A stretch of DNA of 64,000 bases from Albibacillus kandeliae (GCF_003116585.1 NZ_QEHM01000010.1:1-64000); one strand, 5' to 3'. Positions 1 through 9,099 are shown, counted from the first letter of the stretch. Notes: a model not told the origin generated them from the letters alone. Numbers and translations are program-made.

Positions 1-47
1 GGTACTGCGTCTCAAGACGTGGGAGAGTAGGGCATCGCCAGACCTAG
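1..47 (+). rRNA. 5S ribosomal RNA, 3' end (partial)
   Basis: The first bases match the conserved 3' third of alphaproteobacterial 5S rRNA: GGTACTGCGTCTCAAGACG, then GGGAGAGTAGG and a CCAGACC tail. The 5' part lies outside the window, so an rRNA operon ends here and is read on the + strand. The exact 3' end is uncertain by a few bases. Many Rhodobacterales rrn operons carry an initiator tRNA-Met after 5S; no tRNA fits in the 41 bases before the terminator. Confidence 0.85.
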
Positions 48-88
48 TAAACATCCTTCTCTCTATATCGATCAAAACAAAACAATCC

Positions 89-127
89 CGAGAACGCCGC
101 ACGGACACAACCCGCGCGGCGTTCTCG
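89..127 (+). terminator. rRNA operon terminator stem-loop
   Basis: Bases 89-100 (CGAGAACGCCGC) pair perfectly with 116-127 around a 15-nt loop. The 12-bp stem sits 42 bases after the 5S end and is preceded by an A-rich stretch. No clear U-run follows, so it may be an rrn-type or factor-assisted terminator. Confidence 0.7.
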
Positions 128-295
128 CGTTCAAAACACATCACTTCAAATCCGAGTAAGGACGTTGGCTCTATCCATTCGATCGACGGATGGTCGGCGC
201 CAAGTGACGCCGCGTGAGTGATCTCCATAACGGTTTCGTTCCGCTTGCCCGCAGGGCAATCTGGCAGCGCGAAACCAACCCCTGGAGACCCCACC

Positions 296-1408
296 ATGCC
301 AACCACCGGCAAGCAACTGTTCACGACCCTGGACGCAGACGGAACGCTGACCGTAGCGATCGAGGATGTCACCTTTCCCGATCCCACCGGCAACCAGGTG
401 CTGGTGAAGATGGAAGCGGCGCCGATCAACCCGTCGGACCTCGCCATCCTGGCCGGCGCGGCCGATCTGGAGAATGCCAGCTACTCGCACGGCAAGTTCG
501 TCGCGAAGGTGCCCGAACCGTTCAACACGGGATCGAAAGCGCGTCATGGGCTCAAGCTGCCGGCCGGGAACGAAGGCGCGGGCACGGTCGTCGCGGCCGG
601 CGAGGGTGACGCGGCCAAGGCGCTGGTCGGGCAACGGGTCGCCTGTGTTCCGGGCAATGCCTATAGCCAGTATTGTCTCGTCGATGCGTCGGCCTGTCTG
701 CCCCTGGGCGATCATTCCGCCGAGGATGGCGCAAGCGCTTTCGTCAATCCGATGACCGCGCTGGGGTTCGTCGAGAATGCCAAGATGGACGGACAGAGCG
801 CGATCCTGCACACCGTCGGGGCCTCCAACCTGGGCCAGATGCTGACCCGTATCTGCAAGGAAGACGGGATCGGGCTGGTCAACATCGTCCGGAAGGAAAA
901 CCAGGCCGATTTGCTGGCCGGGCTCGGCGCGACGCATGTCGTCAATTCTTCGGGCGACGACTTTCCGAACCAGCTGCGCGCCGCGATTGAAGACACCGGT
1001 GCCTTCTACGGTTTCGATCCGGTCGGGGGCGGCAAGGCGGTCGACACCGCCTTCAGGGCGATGGAGCAGGTCGCGGTCTCGCGGATGACCGAGTATTCGC
1101 GCTACGGCTCGAACCAGCCAAAGCGGATGTTCATCTATGGGCGGCTCGACACTGGTCCGACGATCCTGACGCCGAGCTACGGCTTTGGCTGGACCCTGTC
1201 GGGTTGGCTGCTGTTCCCCTTCCTTCAATCCGCCGGGCGCGAAACCGTCGGGCGGATGCGCAAGCGCGTGCTCGACAGCCTCACGACCACCTTCGCCAGC
1301 CACTACAAGACACGTGTCAATCTCGACGAAATGCTGACCAAGGAGGCCGTCACCGACTATCGGGCGATGAAGACGGGCGAGAAATACCTCGTCACGCCCT
1401 GGTCGTGA
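296..1408 (+). CDS. Zinc-independent MDR-family NAD(P)H:quinone oxidoreductase / alcohol dehydrogenase-like protein
   Basis: A 370-residue cytosolic protein of the medium-chain dehydrogenase/reductase superfamily. The N-terminal GroES-like half contains PINPSDL (about 44-49) and GNEGAGTVV (91-99), where the zinc-type GHE is replaced by GNE. The structural-zinc cysteines are absent, which fits the quinone oxidoreductase/enoyl reductase branch. The nucleotide-binding half has a modified glycine motif, VGASNLG (174-180). The ATG at 296 is chosen because GGAG lies 11 bases upstream; an in-frame ATG at 218 would add residues that look non-coding. It is a single gene between the rrn terminator and a convergent neighbour. 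The electron acceptor and substrate cannot be read from the sequence. Confidence 0.85.
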   Translation: MPTTGKQLFTTLDADGTLTVAIEDVTFPDPTGNQVLVKMEAAPINPSDLAILAGAADLENASYSHGKFVAKVPEPFNTGSKARHGLKLPAGNEGAGTVVAAGEGDAAKALVGQRVACVPGNAYSQYCLVDASACLPLGDHSAEDGASAFVNPMTALGFVENAKMDGQSAILHTVGASNLGQMLTRICKEDGIGLVNIVRKENQADLLAGLGATHVVNSSGDDFPNQLRAAIEDTGAFYGFDPVGGGKAVDTAFRAMEQVAVSRMTEYSRYGSNQPKRMFIYGRLDTGPTILTPSYGFGWTLSGWLLFPFLQSAGRETVGRMRKRVLDSLTTTFASHYKTRVNLDEMLTKEAVTDYRAMKTGEKYLVTPWS

Positions 1409-1494
1409 TCATGTGACGCAGCGCTGGCGGGTGCTTGTCCGGAGGGCAGGGTATATGAGGGCGCGGCCCTTGTTTGAGTGTTGGTGACCGATAC

Positions 1495-1518
1495 GGGCCA
1501 CCCCTGAAAGGGTGGCCC
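1495..1518. terminator. Stem-loop between convergent genes
   Basis: GGGCCACCC (1495-1503) pairs perfectly with GGGTGGCCC (1510-1518) around a 6-nt loop. It lies between the 3' ends of the oxidoreductase (+) and the DUF1254 gene (-), so it could serve both strands. Neither side has a strong U-run. Confidence 0.6.
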
Positions 1519-1643
1519 CCTGTTCCGCTAGTTCTGGATACTTTGCGCCGTTCTCAGCGCCGCAACGGGCAGAACCTGTAGACCAAATTGGGACGACCCT
1601 CTTTCGTATCGGACCTTCCCGATGTGGGGGCCGGCGGTACGGT

Positions 1644-3113
1644 TCATTCCACCGCTGCGATGTCGTTCAGCTTCCAGCTCTGCTCGAAGAACGGCTCGAG
1701 AGGGCCGTAGATGCGGAAGATGGCCGTCCAGCCTTTCGTCGGATCGGTCTCGATCCAGTTTGCCTGCTTCCCTTCTGGCGCCTGCGGACCGAAGTAGAGG
1801 TCGACAGATCCGTCCTCGTTTTGCGAGAGGTCACTGTAGCTGCTGAGCGCCGGGAACTCCTGAGAGGTCAGCATCATGGAGCGGCTCGCACTGTCATAGA
1901 CCACGACCGACCAAAAATCCTTGGCAGGTACGTCCGCGGGAACCGTAAGTTTGTATGTCCTTGCTCCGTCGAGCGGTTGACCACTGCCGTCAGTATGGGT
2001 GCAGAGGTACTGCGAGCCGATGCCGACCACCTTGCTCGCCATGGCGGGCGTCACGCCTGTCGCGTAGGCGGCAAAGAAGGCCTGAGCGTCGTAGTCGAGA
2101 TAGCCCTTTGGATCGAATGTGTAGACACCTCCGACGAAGGGGTTCCACCACTTCCGGTCTGCGTAGATGTATTTCTCGTCTCCGACATAGTTCCACATGT
2201 TGGCCCGGAGCAGCGCCGCGCCGAGCTTCGCCGCTGGTTCAAGAATCGCCCGCTCCTCGGGAGACGGCTCGAAGGGCTTTCCGAACTCTAACCCGATGGA
2301 GGCGAGCAGGAACTTCTGCGCCCCGTCGAGCGCATCGGGATGCTCTTCTGCTATCAGCGCGCCGAGCTCCTCGATCAGGTGATAGTTCTCGGAGTGGACG
2401 GTCAGAATCTTCTGGCCTGAGCCATTGATGAGTTCTGTTGGAGGCGGGTTATCTGCCTTGGATAAAGGGTAGATCTTCAGATTCTCATAGAGCGCGTTAG
2501 CGGCATTCGTCCTGCCATCGGCCAGAAAGGCGCGAAGGCCCATCCAGACGCCATAGGTGCGCGACGAGAAGGTGAAATAGCCATCCGGTACCTCTCCCTC
2601 GTAGCCGGGCGGGAGGATAAGGAATTTGCCGCCCTGACCCTTGTCCGGGCCGGCATTCCCAACATCGCCGACATACCGCATCCACATGTCATTGAAGAAG
2701 CCGAGCATCCCTTCAGGTGCCTCGACCACGGTGGGCCCGTCGCCTTTCAGATCAAGGAAGGTCATCGCGTAGACGGTGGTGTTGTTCGCGGTCAGGAACT
2801 CGGACTTCGCATCCATAAGATCCTTGAACACAATCACCTGGTTCGGCGCGCCTCCACCGAAGGCTTCGAAGCCTTTGCGCATGGCAAACAGTGACGCCGC
2901 AAAGGTGTTTTCCTGGATCACCTCCATAACCCTGTAGGTGGTGCGCAGTTGGAAAAGGCGCTCGGTAGTTTCGGGCGTCGGAAAGCCCTTTTGGAAGGTG
3001 AAGTCACCGGCGATGGACGAGATCGTCTCGTTTTCGAGAAAGCGCTCCTCGGCGCCAGCCGGACCGGCGATAATACTCAGTGCGACGCAGGCTGCGAATT
3101 TTTCCAGTTTCAT
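1644..3113 (-). CDS. Secreted DUF1254/DUF1214 domain protein
   Basis: A 489-residue protein beginning with a Sec signal peptide (MKLEKFAACVALSIIAGPAGA, cleavage near residue 21). It has the usual two-part architecture: an N-terminal DUF1254 region (about 60-190) and a C-terminal DUF1214 region (about 370-485, with VVVYDSASRSM and LYFGPQAPEG). The biochemical role of the family is not established; members are periplasmic or outer-surface proteins of about 450-500 residues, so this one is full length. The start at 3113 has GGGAG about 9 bases upstream and gives a clean signal peptide; a longer frame to 3218 looks non-coding. It appears to be a monocistronic unit. Confidence 0.85.
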   Translation of the reverse strand: MKLEKFAACVALSIIAGPAGAEERFLENETISSIAGDFTFQKGFPTPETTERLFQLRTTYRVMEVIQENTFAASLFAMRKGFEAFGGGAPNQVIVFKDLMDAKSEFLTANNTTVYAMTFLDLKGDGPTVVEAPEGMLGFFNDMWMRYVGDVGNAGPDKGQGGKFLILPPGYEGEVPDGYFTFSSRTYGVWMGLRAFLADGRTNAANALYENLKIYPLSKADNPPPTELINGSGQKILTVHSENYHLIEELGALIAEEHPDALDGAQKFLLASIGLEFGKPFEPSPEERAILEPAAKLGAALLRANMWNYVGDEKYIYADRKWWNPFVGGVYTFDPKGYLDYDAQAFFAAYATGVTPAMASKVVGIGSQYLCTHTDGSGQPLDGARTYKLTVPADVPAKDFWSVVVYDSASRSMMLTSQEFPALSSYSDLSQNEDGSVDLYFGPQAPEGKQANWIETDPTKGWTAIFRIYGPLEPFFEQSWKLNDIAAVE

Positions 3114-3481
3114 CCTAAAATCTCCCGTGAAATGGCTTCGTCGTCGATCCAGCCTGCCGACGCACCGCAATCGTTGGTGTTCCCGGGAACTCACCCCGGC
3201 ATGGCATGGGGCCGTCATTGCAGAGCTGGAGAAAGATGAGCCAAAAAACGGCCGACAGCTCCGATCGTATCAAGTTGTCGTAGGAAAGTATCCGAATTTC
3301 GGGGTTGCGTGGAATGATATGGATCAATCGACTTTCTGCAACCGGGCATGCTCCTCCGAATGCCGGCCAGTGGGACAGACTACAGCTTCAAGAACGGCGG
3401 ACCGGCAGATTGGCGCGCGTGGCGCGCCCCCGGTGGCGCTGCCCCTTGTGGGTCCTTCGGCGCGTCCTGTAAGTCGCTGCC
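3114..3481. other. Intergenic region upstream of the DUF1254 gene
   Basis: 368 bases between divergent genes, so it should hold promoters for both. The only notable sequence is ATCCGAATTTCGGGG at 3290-3304, a 12 of 15 match to the palindrome found at the IclR promoter (23396-23410). No RNA gene or repeat was recognised. Confidence 0.4.
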
Positions 3482-4108
3482 ATGCAAGATTCTCTCTTCA
3501 GCCTCGAACTCTTCGACAGCGGGCGAACGCGCCTGATCGCGGCCTATCGCGATCCGGATCATGGCCGGTTTCGGCGGATTTCTCAGCTTCTCTCGGTGGA
3601 AGAGACCACGCAGCTTGTCCTCTTCTCCGAGGCGATCCGGTTGCAACGTGTTGTTGGAGCCCCGGGCAAGCCGGCAGTCGAGGTAGGCGCATCGAATCTG
3701 TCGCACGATCCGGATTCGTCTCACATCAGGCTTACCCGGTCGGTCGCTCCTCTCAACGAGGTTCAGGCGACGACGGTGGACGTTGAGACATTTCTGCGCA
3801 CCATCGAACCTGTCACGTGCCAGGTCCGCGAGCGGGCACAATCCTCAAAACACGGACAGTCCCTCGCTGAGCACCTCGATGGCATGAGGCTTCCCGACAG
3901 CATGACCGCCGCGAGCCAGTCCGAGGAGATCACTTCGCGACTGCGAGATATCGCGATGATCCTTCTCGTTGAACAAGCCAGCCGGAAGGGTTCGGATTTC
4001 GGACGCCTGCTGCGCGCGAAGAGCCGTCAGGCCGAAGCGAAGGCCGAGGTGGCGAGTGTCTTCGAGCAGATTGCCCAGGGCTTCGCGCCTCCTGCAAAAG
4101 CTGCGTGA
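3482..4108 (+). CDS. Hypothetical protein, family not recognised
   Basis: A 208-residue soluble protein with ordinary high-GC codon use, which supports coding on this strand over the open frame opposite. No signal peptide or membrane segment is visible. The C-terminal third (about 140-200) is charged and probably helical, with many Arg, Lys, Glu and Ala (RLLRAKSRQAEAKAEVA). No family motif was recognised. The ATG at 3482 has no strong ribosome binding site. The gene stands alone between the DUF1254 gene and an apparently empty stretch, so context gives no function. Confidence 0.5.
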   Translation: MQDSLFSLELFDSGRTRLIAAYRDPDHGRFRRISQLLSVEETTQLVLFSEAIRLQRVVGAPGKPAVEVGASNLSHDPDSSHIRLTRSVAPLNEVQATTVDVETFLRTIEPVTCQVRERAQSSKHGQSLAEHLDGMRLPDSMTAASQSEEITSRLRDIAMILLVEQASRKGSDFGRLLRAKSRQAEAKAEVASVFEQIAQGFAPPAKAA

Positions 4109-4624
4109 GTTGAGAGTCGCAGGAATTGTGGGGGCCTGACCTGTGCAATCTCTCCGGGGGAGGGCGAACCGGGGATGGCCGGGCAGACCTGCATTGGGCG
4201 TGGATCATGGAGACAGTGACGCCATCGGCTCTGCTATCCTGATTGCCGCCGATTGACACTCCCGCATGATTGGACACCGAGGCACTGATGCGACTGATCC
4301 CGGCCCATCGCTTTTGGCATCCTGGGTCGAAGTGGGGGAACGGAACTCCGGGACCATAACCGGTCGATTGAGGGCCCGGGTCGGTCCTCTGGCTGTCCTG
4401 GCCTTTACCTACCATCACTGCCATGCCGAACGAATGGAGCGCGCGATCGGCCGCGCGGGCCGCAATCTCTCCGTCCGCCGAGACCCGCACAACCAAGGGT
4501 GTGTTCGGATTTCCCCTCTCGCAGAGGGTGGCGAACAGATTCATCTGACCGATGCATTGTGATATTGAGGTTACGCGAGATAAAAGCAAAAATAACCTTT
4601 TGCAAAAGACAAGTGAGGGCCGCG
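4109..4624. other. Long intergenic region upstream of the MarR gene
   Basis: 516 bases. Open frames exist on both strands, but none has a convincing start, ribosome binding site or recognisable family. The last 50 bases are AT-rich and hold the likely promoter and operator of the MarR gene. The rest may be decayed coding sequence, but no parent gene could be named. Confidence 0.4.
4597..4608. promoter_or_regulatory. 12-bp perfect palindrome, candidate MarR operator
   Basis: CTTTTGCAAAAG is a perfect palindrome ending 16 bases before the MarR start codon, in an AT-rich stretch. This is the usual position for autoregulation. A related half (CTTTTGAAA) occurs at 5186-5194, upstream of the transporter operon. 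The link to this regulator is inferred. Confidence 0.5.
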
Positions 4625-5143
4625 ATGTCATTCGAGATTGAGAAGGAAAAGGACCTCGCCGACCATGGCATCGCCTGGTGGAACACGGAGCGGCCAGAGA
4701 TCAACACCTCCGGCAAGGAGATCACAGGTCGCCTGATGCGACTGGGCGAGATGGCCGGTAACCGGATGAACACGGTCAGTTCCAAGTTCGGGGTGAAGTA
4801 CCCGACCTACGCCATTCTTGCGACGCTTCGCGCCTCCGGGCCGCCCTACGCGATGACGCCGAAGAACTTGCAAGCTACGCTGCTGGTGTCTTCGGGCGGC
4901 CTTTCCAATCAGCTCGCGCGGATCGAGAAGCAGGGCTTTATCCGGCGGGTCGAGGATCCGAGCGATGGCCGCGGCGTGAGGGTCGAGCTGACCGAGGCTG
5001 GAATGGCCCTCACCGAAGAAGCAATGCCAGCCCAGGCTGCCGCCGAGGTGGATTTCATCCGGATGCTCAGCGAAGAGGAGCGCAAAACGCTGGAAACGCT
5101 CCTGCGCAAGGTGCTGGTGGTCAACTCGATTCGCGCTGGCTGA
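4625..5143 (+). CDS. MarR-family transcriptional regulator
   Basis: A 172-residue winged-helix repressor. A helical N-terminal dimerisation part is followed by the recognition helix region (about 89-104, SSGGLSNQLARIEKQG) and a typical wing (111-126, DPSDGRGVRVELTEAG). The N-terminus is somewhat longer than in the smallest members. The ATG at 4625 has GAGG about 7 bases upstream. Its gene precedes the PotABCD-like/amidohydrolase operon in the same direction, with 141 bases between, so it probably senses that pathway's substrate or product. MarR proteins usually release DNA on binding small, often aromatic, ligands; the ligand here is unknown. Confidence 0.88.
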   Translation: MSFEIEKEKDLADHGIAWWNTERPEINTSGKEITGRLMRLGEMAGNRMNTVSSKFGVKYPTYAILATLRASGPPYAMTPKNLQATLLVSSGGLSNQLARIEKQGFIRRVEDPSDGRGVRVELTEAGMALTEEAMPAQAAAEVDFIRMLSEEERKTLETLLRKVLVVNSIRAG

Positions 5144-5284
5144 CCCCTCCCTGAGGGTGGTTGCGCTCGATTCCGGCCTATAAATCTTTTGAAATGCTTT
5201 ATGATAGCTTTAGTGAAAGATATTTGTGGACGTACGTGCGCGAGTTCGCCAATCTGTGCTCATAAACAACCAACGGGGAAGACC

Positions 5285-6304
5285 ATGAAAAGATTCCTTA
5301 CAGTGACCACTGCCGTCGCAGCCCTGGTGGCAGGCGGCCAGTCGGCACAGGCCAAGGACCTTGTCGTCGGCATGTTCGGCGGCAGCTTTGGCAAGGCTGC
5401 GCAGACCTGCCACATCGCGCCGTTCGAGACCGCGAGCGGCGATACGGTGGTGGTGCAGGAGGGCAGCTCCTCGCAGTTCGCGGCGATGGTGCGCGCGACC
5501 GGCGGGGACAGCGACTTTGACGTCGTTTACATCGACAACTCGTTTGCCGCGCAGCTGGCCGCCGAAGGTTTGCTGCAGGCTCTCGACAAATCGAAGCTGA
5601 GCCACGCCGGAGAACTGGTCGATGGCGCCTTCGGGGCCGAGGACCACTTTGTCCAGTACCAGTGGGGTGCAACCGCCATCGCCTACAACCCGGCCGATTA
5701 TCCGACTCCGCCGGACAGCTGGGCCGACGTCTTCACGGCCGCTGCCTCGGGCAAGGTTGCCCTGCCCGATATCGCCGGCACGGCCGGTGTTCACTTCCTG
5801 ATTGCCGCCGCACTGCTGAACGGTGGCTCCATCGACAACCTCGATCCGGGCTTCGAGGCGATCGCCAAGATCGCGCCTGAGGTGAAGGCCTACTACACTC
5901 AGGCCGACCAGATCATCTCGATGTTCGAGCGCGGCGAGATCTCGATCGCGCCCTGGTACCCCGACCGAGCCGCCGCTGCCGGCGATGCGGGCGTTCCGGT
6001 GGCCATCGCCTATCCCAAGGAAGGCGCTGTCGGCATCAAGGTCACCATGGTGATCCCGGAAGGTGCCGGGAACACGGACGGTGCCTATGCCTATATCGAC
6101 AACGCGCTGTCGGCAGACGTTCAGAAGTGCTTTGCCGAGAATATGTATGCCGGTCCCGTCAACAAGGACGTGAAACTCGAAGGTGCAGCGGCCAAGGCCG
6201 TGCCGCCCGAGATGTTCGGCAAGCTCTACTTCCCCGACCCCGAAAAGATCGCCGCCAATGTCGGCGACTGGCGCCAGCGCTGGCAGCGCGAGGTCACGAA
6301 GTAA
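5285..6304 (+). CDS. Spermidine/putrescine-type ABC transporter substrate-binding protein
   Basis: A 339-residue periplasmic binding protein of the PotD/extracellular solute-binding family. The signal peptide spans residues 1-23 (cleavage after AQA), and the mature N-terminus reads KDLVVGMFGGSFG, as in PotD-like proteins. A GGGGA ribosome site precedes the ATG at 5285. It is the first gene of an operon with an ATPase and two permeases. PotD-type proteins of roseobacters bind many cationic or carboxylated amines, so polyamine specificity should not be assumed. The neighbouring amidohydrolase and amidase suggest an imide, amide or similar nitrogen compound. Confidence 0.88.
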   Translation: MKRFLTVTTAVAALVAGGQSAQAKDLVVGMFGGSFGKAAQTCHIAPFETASGDTVVVQEGSSSQFAAMVRATGGDSDFDVVYIDNSFAAQLAAEGLLQALDKSKLSHAGELVDGAFGAEDHFVQYQWGATAIAYNPADYPTPPDSWADVFTAAASGKVALPDIAGTAGVHFLIAAALLNGGSIDNLDPGFEAIAKIAPEVKAYYTQADQIISMFERGEISIAPWYPDRAAAAGDAGVPVAIAYPKEGAVGIKVTMVIPEGAGNTDGAYAYIDNALSADVQKCFAENMYAGPVNKDVKLEGAAAKAVPPEMFGKLYFPDPEKIAANVGDWRQRWQREVTK

Positions 6305-6335
6305 TCACCCGGTTTCGGGATTTCGGCTAAGATCC

Positions 6336-6360
6336 CCGGGGCGCAACACCTGCGCCCCGG
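6336..6360 (+). promoter_or_regulatory. Intercistronic stem-loop after the binding-protein gene
   Basis: CCGGGGCGCA (6336-6345) pairs perfectly with TGCGCCCCGG (6351-6360) around a 5-nt loop, 31 bases after the binding-protein stop codon and before the ATPase. It probably stabilises the upstream mRNA or partly terminates transcription. Confidence 0.65.
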
Positions 6361-6404
6361 ACCAGAGGAGCCATGCCCGGCTCCGAGTACCAACGGAGAC
6401 ATCT

Positions 6405-7460
6405 GTGACTTCCCTTTCCCTCAGAAGCCTCACCAAGCGCTATGACACGGCGACCATCGTCAATGCCGTTTCACTCGACGTCGAACAGGGGCAGCTGGTT
6501 TCGCTGCTCGGGCCGTCGGGCTGCGGCAAGACGACGATCCTGCGGATGATCGCGGGGCTGCTGGACCCGACCGGCGGGCAGATCCTGTTCGGCGACGAGG
6601 ATGTCACCGCACTCCCGGCAAACCGGCGCAACGTGGGGCTGGTGTTCCAGTCCTACGCGCTGTTTCCCCACATGACCGTCTTTGAAAACGTGGCCTTTGG
6701 CCTGCGCCGTCAGGGCGTGAAGGGGCAGGAACTGAAAACGCGCGTCGGCGAGGCGCTGGAACAGGTCCGGCTCGGCGCGCTGGCCGAGCGGTTCCCACGC
6801 CAGCTCTCCGGCGGTCAGCAGCAACGTGTCGCGCTGGCGCGCTCGGTGGCGCCGCGCCCGGCCATCCTGCTGTTCGACGAACCGCTGTCGAACCTCGACG
6901 CCCAGTTGCGTGAGGAGATGCAGATCGAGATCAAGCGCCTGCAATCCGAACTCAAGCTGACGTCTCTCTTCGTGACGCACGATCAGCACGAGGCAATGTC
7001 TCTGTCGGACCGCATCTGCCTGATGTCGGGCGGCAACATTCAGCAGTTCGCTACACCCGAGGAGGTCTATTTCAGCCCGGCCAACGGGTTCGTGTCCGGC
7101 TTTGTCGGCAGTCCGAACAAGCTGACCGGAGTCCTGCGCGACGGGGCGGTGGAGCTGGCGCCGGGGTTGCTACTACCAAGCAGCCGGGCCGTTTCGACTG
7201 GTGGCGGGCGTGTTCGCGTGACGCTCCGGCAGGAAGATTTGGTGCTGGCGCCACAGGGTCCCGGCCTTCCCGGCACCATAACCATGCGCATCTTCGAGGG
7301 TGCGTCGGTCCAGTACATCGTGACGCTCGACAAGGGGCCGGAGGTGATGGTCCGCGTCTCTTCGCGCGGGGCGCAGGCCGACCTTGAGAAAGGCACCGCG
7401 GTTGCCGTCAGCATTCCGGCGGACCGCGTGTTTGTCTCGGCGGAGGAGAGCGCGGCATGA
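6405..7460 (+). CDS. PotA-like ABC transporter ATP-binding protein
   Basis: A 351-residue cytoplasmic ATPase that powers the adjacent uptake system. Visible parts are Walker A (GPSGCGKTT, 36-44), the Q-loop (VFQSYALFPHMTV), the ABC signature (LSGGQQQR), Walker B followed by a D-loop (LLFDEPLSNLDA) and the switch histidine (VTHDQHEA). The C-terminal third is a TOBE-type regulatory domain, as in PotA and other CUT1/POPT ATPases. The GTG at 6405 is chosen because GGAGA lies 5 bases upstream and the ATPase domain begins immediately; the longer frame upstream overlaps the binding-protein gene. Its 3' end overlaps the permease start by 4 bases (ATGA). Confidence 0.92.
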   Translation: MTSLSLRSLTKRYDTATIVNAVSLDVEQGQLVSLLGPSGCGKTTILRMIAGLLDPTGGQILFGDEDVTALPANRRNVGLVFQSYALFPHMTVFENVAFGLRRQGVKGQELKTRVGEALEQVRLGALAERFPRQLSGGQQQRVALARSVAPRPAILLFDEPLSNLDAQLREEMQIEIKRLQSELKLTSLFVTHDQHEAMSLSDRICLMSGGNIQQFATPEEVYFSPANGFVSGFVGSPNKLTGVLRDGAVELAPGLLLPSSRAVSTGGGRVRVTLRQEDLVLAPQGPGLPGTITMRIFEGASVQYIVTLDKGPEVMVRVSSRGAQADLEKGTAVAVSIPADRVFVSAEESAA

Positions 7461-8314
7461 CCCGTTCCCGCTCTGCTGGCGTGGGCCTGATCGGCCCCGC
7501 CTCCGTTCTGATCCTCGCGGGGTTTCTTGCTCCGACAGTGATCATGGCCATGCTCAGCCTGCGGGACTATTCGGGCATGCACGGGATCGGTACCGACTGG
7601 ACTCTGTCGAACTACATCGACGTGCTGGGTGATTGGTTCTACATGGAGATCGTCCTGCGTACCCTGGCACTCGGCCTCGTCGTGACGGTGCTGTGCCTTG
7701 TAGTGGGATTTCCGCTCGCGCTCTTCATCCTTCGGGTGGGACCGAGGATGCAGACCGTAGCTATCTTGCTGGTGATCTTTCCGCTGCTCTGCAACATCGT
7801 GGTCCGTTCGTTTGGATGGATGGTCCTGCTGTCCCCTCGAGGCGTGATCAACGACGCGCTGCTGAATATCGGCCTGATCTCCGAACCGCTGGACCTGATG
7901 TACAACCTGACCGGCGTCATCATCGGGCTGGTCCAGATCTACCTGCCGTTCATGGTGCTGCTGCTGGTGCCGGCGCTGCAAAACATCCCGGCCGATGTCG
8001 AGGCGGCCGCACTGACCCTGCGCTCGTCGCGGGCGCGGGTGTTCTTCACTATCACCGTACCGCTCGCCAGCCCCGGTATCATCACCGGATCGATCCTCGT
8101 CTTCGTGCTGTCGATCTCGGCCCTGGTGACGCCACGGATGCTGGGCGGACCGACCTACCGGGTCATGGCCACGCAGATCTACGACGAGTTCATGACCAAC
8201 CTGAACTGGCCTTCGGGCGCAGCGCTCGCCTTCGTGCTGACCTTCATTGCACTGGCTTTGATCTGGGCGGCGAACCGGGTCGCGGCCCACCTGACCCGGG
8301 GGATCTCGGCATGA
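7457..8314 (+). CDS. PotB-like ABC transporter permease
   Basis: A 285-residue inner-membrane protein with six predicted helices. It carries the conserved cytoplasmic EAA-type loop (DVEAAALTLRSSRARVFFTITVPLASPG) that docks with the ATPase. Its length and order after the ATPase match PotB-type permeases of polyamine-like transporters. It overlaps the ATPase gene by 4 bases at the start and the second permease gene by 4 bases at the end, indicating translational coupling. Confidence 0.9.
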   Translation: MTRSRSAGVGLIGPASVLILAGFLAPTVIMAMLSLRDYSGMHGIGTDWTLSNYIDVLGDWFYMEIVLRTLALGLVVTVLCLVVGFPLALFILRVGPRMQTVAILLVIFPLLCNIVVRSFGWMVLLSPRGVINDALLNIGLISEPLDLMYNLTGVIIGLVQIYLPFMVLLLVPALQNIPADVEAAALTLRSSRARVFFTITVPLASPGIITGSILVFVLSISALVTPRMLGGPTYRVMATQIYDEFMTNLNWPSGAALAFVLTFIALALIWAANRVAAHLTRGISA

Positions 8315-9099
8315 TCGCGCGGAAACCCTCCTGGCTGCTGAGCCTCGTCGCGATCGCGATCCTAGTCTACATGAATGCGCCGACCATCGTTGTGGTGCTG
8401 GCCTCCTTCTCGGATACCTCCTACCTGACGGTGCCGCCACAGGGCTGGACGCTGCACTGGTTCGAATACGTGCTGGGCGACAGCCGCTACATGAGGGCGA
8501 TTTGGACCAGCCTCTGGCTCGCCTCCGGCGCGACCTTTCTGTCGCTGATCCTTGGCACGGCGGCGAGCTATGCGCTGCATCATTGCCTGGTGCCGTTCCG
8601 CGACCTGATCCTATCGGCCGTGATGGCGCCGCTGGTCTTTCCGGCGGTGGTGATCGGGGTGGCGCTGTTGCAGTATGTCTCGCTGCTGGGCCTGCGCGGC
8701 CAGCCCTTCGTGCTGCTGCTGGCGCATACGTTGATCACGCTGCCCTACGTGGTGCGCTCGGCCATGTCCTCGCTGACCGGGATCAACCCGCAGATCGAGG
8801 AGGCGGCGAACGTGCTCGGCGCTTCGGGCTTCACCGCCTTTCGCCTCGTGACGCTGCCGCTGCTGAAGCCGGGGCTGGTTGCGGGAGCGATCTTTTCCTT
8901 CGTCACCTCGCTCGACAACGTGCCGGTGACGATCTTCCTTCTCACCCCGCGCCAATCGACCCTGCCCGTGAAGATCTTTGCCTCGGTAGAGCATGGCGTC
9001 GATCCCTCCATCGCCGCGGCCTCGACCCTGCTTGTCGCCGGGACAGCCGTCGCGCTGATCCTTGCGCAGAAATGGGTCTCCTTCTCGCGCTTCTTCTGA
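8311..9099 (+). CDS. PotC-like ABC transporter permease
   Basis: A 262-residue inner-membrane protein with about six helices. The EAA loop reads EEAANVLGASGFTAFRLVTLPLLKPG. It would pair with the upstream PotB-like protein to form the channel. The ATG at 8311 overlaps the previous stop (ATGA), which decides the start over a much longer upstream frame. Confidence 0.9.
   Translation: MIARKPSWLLSLVAIAILVYMNAPTIVVVLASFSDTSYLTVPPQGWTLHWFEYVLGDSRYMRAIWTSLWLASGATFLSLILGTAASYALHHCLVPFRDLILSAVMAPLVFPAVVIGVALLQYVSLLGLRGQPFVLLLAHTLITLPYVVRSAMSSLTGINPQIEEAANVLGASGFTAFRLVTLPLLKPGLVAGAIFSFVTSLDNVPVTIFLLTPRQSTLPVKIFASVEHGVDPSIAAASTLLVAGTAVALILAQKWVSFSRFF

Noticed and set aside
48-88. Possible tRNA-Met after 5S rRNA, as in many Rhodobacterales rrn operons
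   Set aside because: Only 41 AT-rich bases separate 5S from the terminator, too few for a tRNA.
3930-4631. A minus-strand frame across the gap before the MarR gene, considered as a decayed transposase
   Set aside because: No catalytic motif, inverted repeat or known family could be seen. Recorded only as intergenic.
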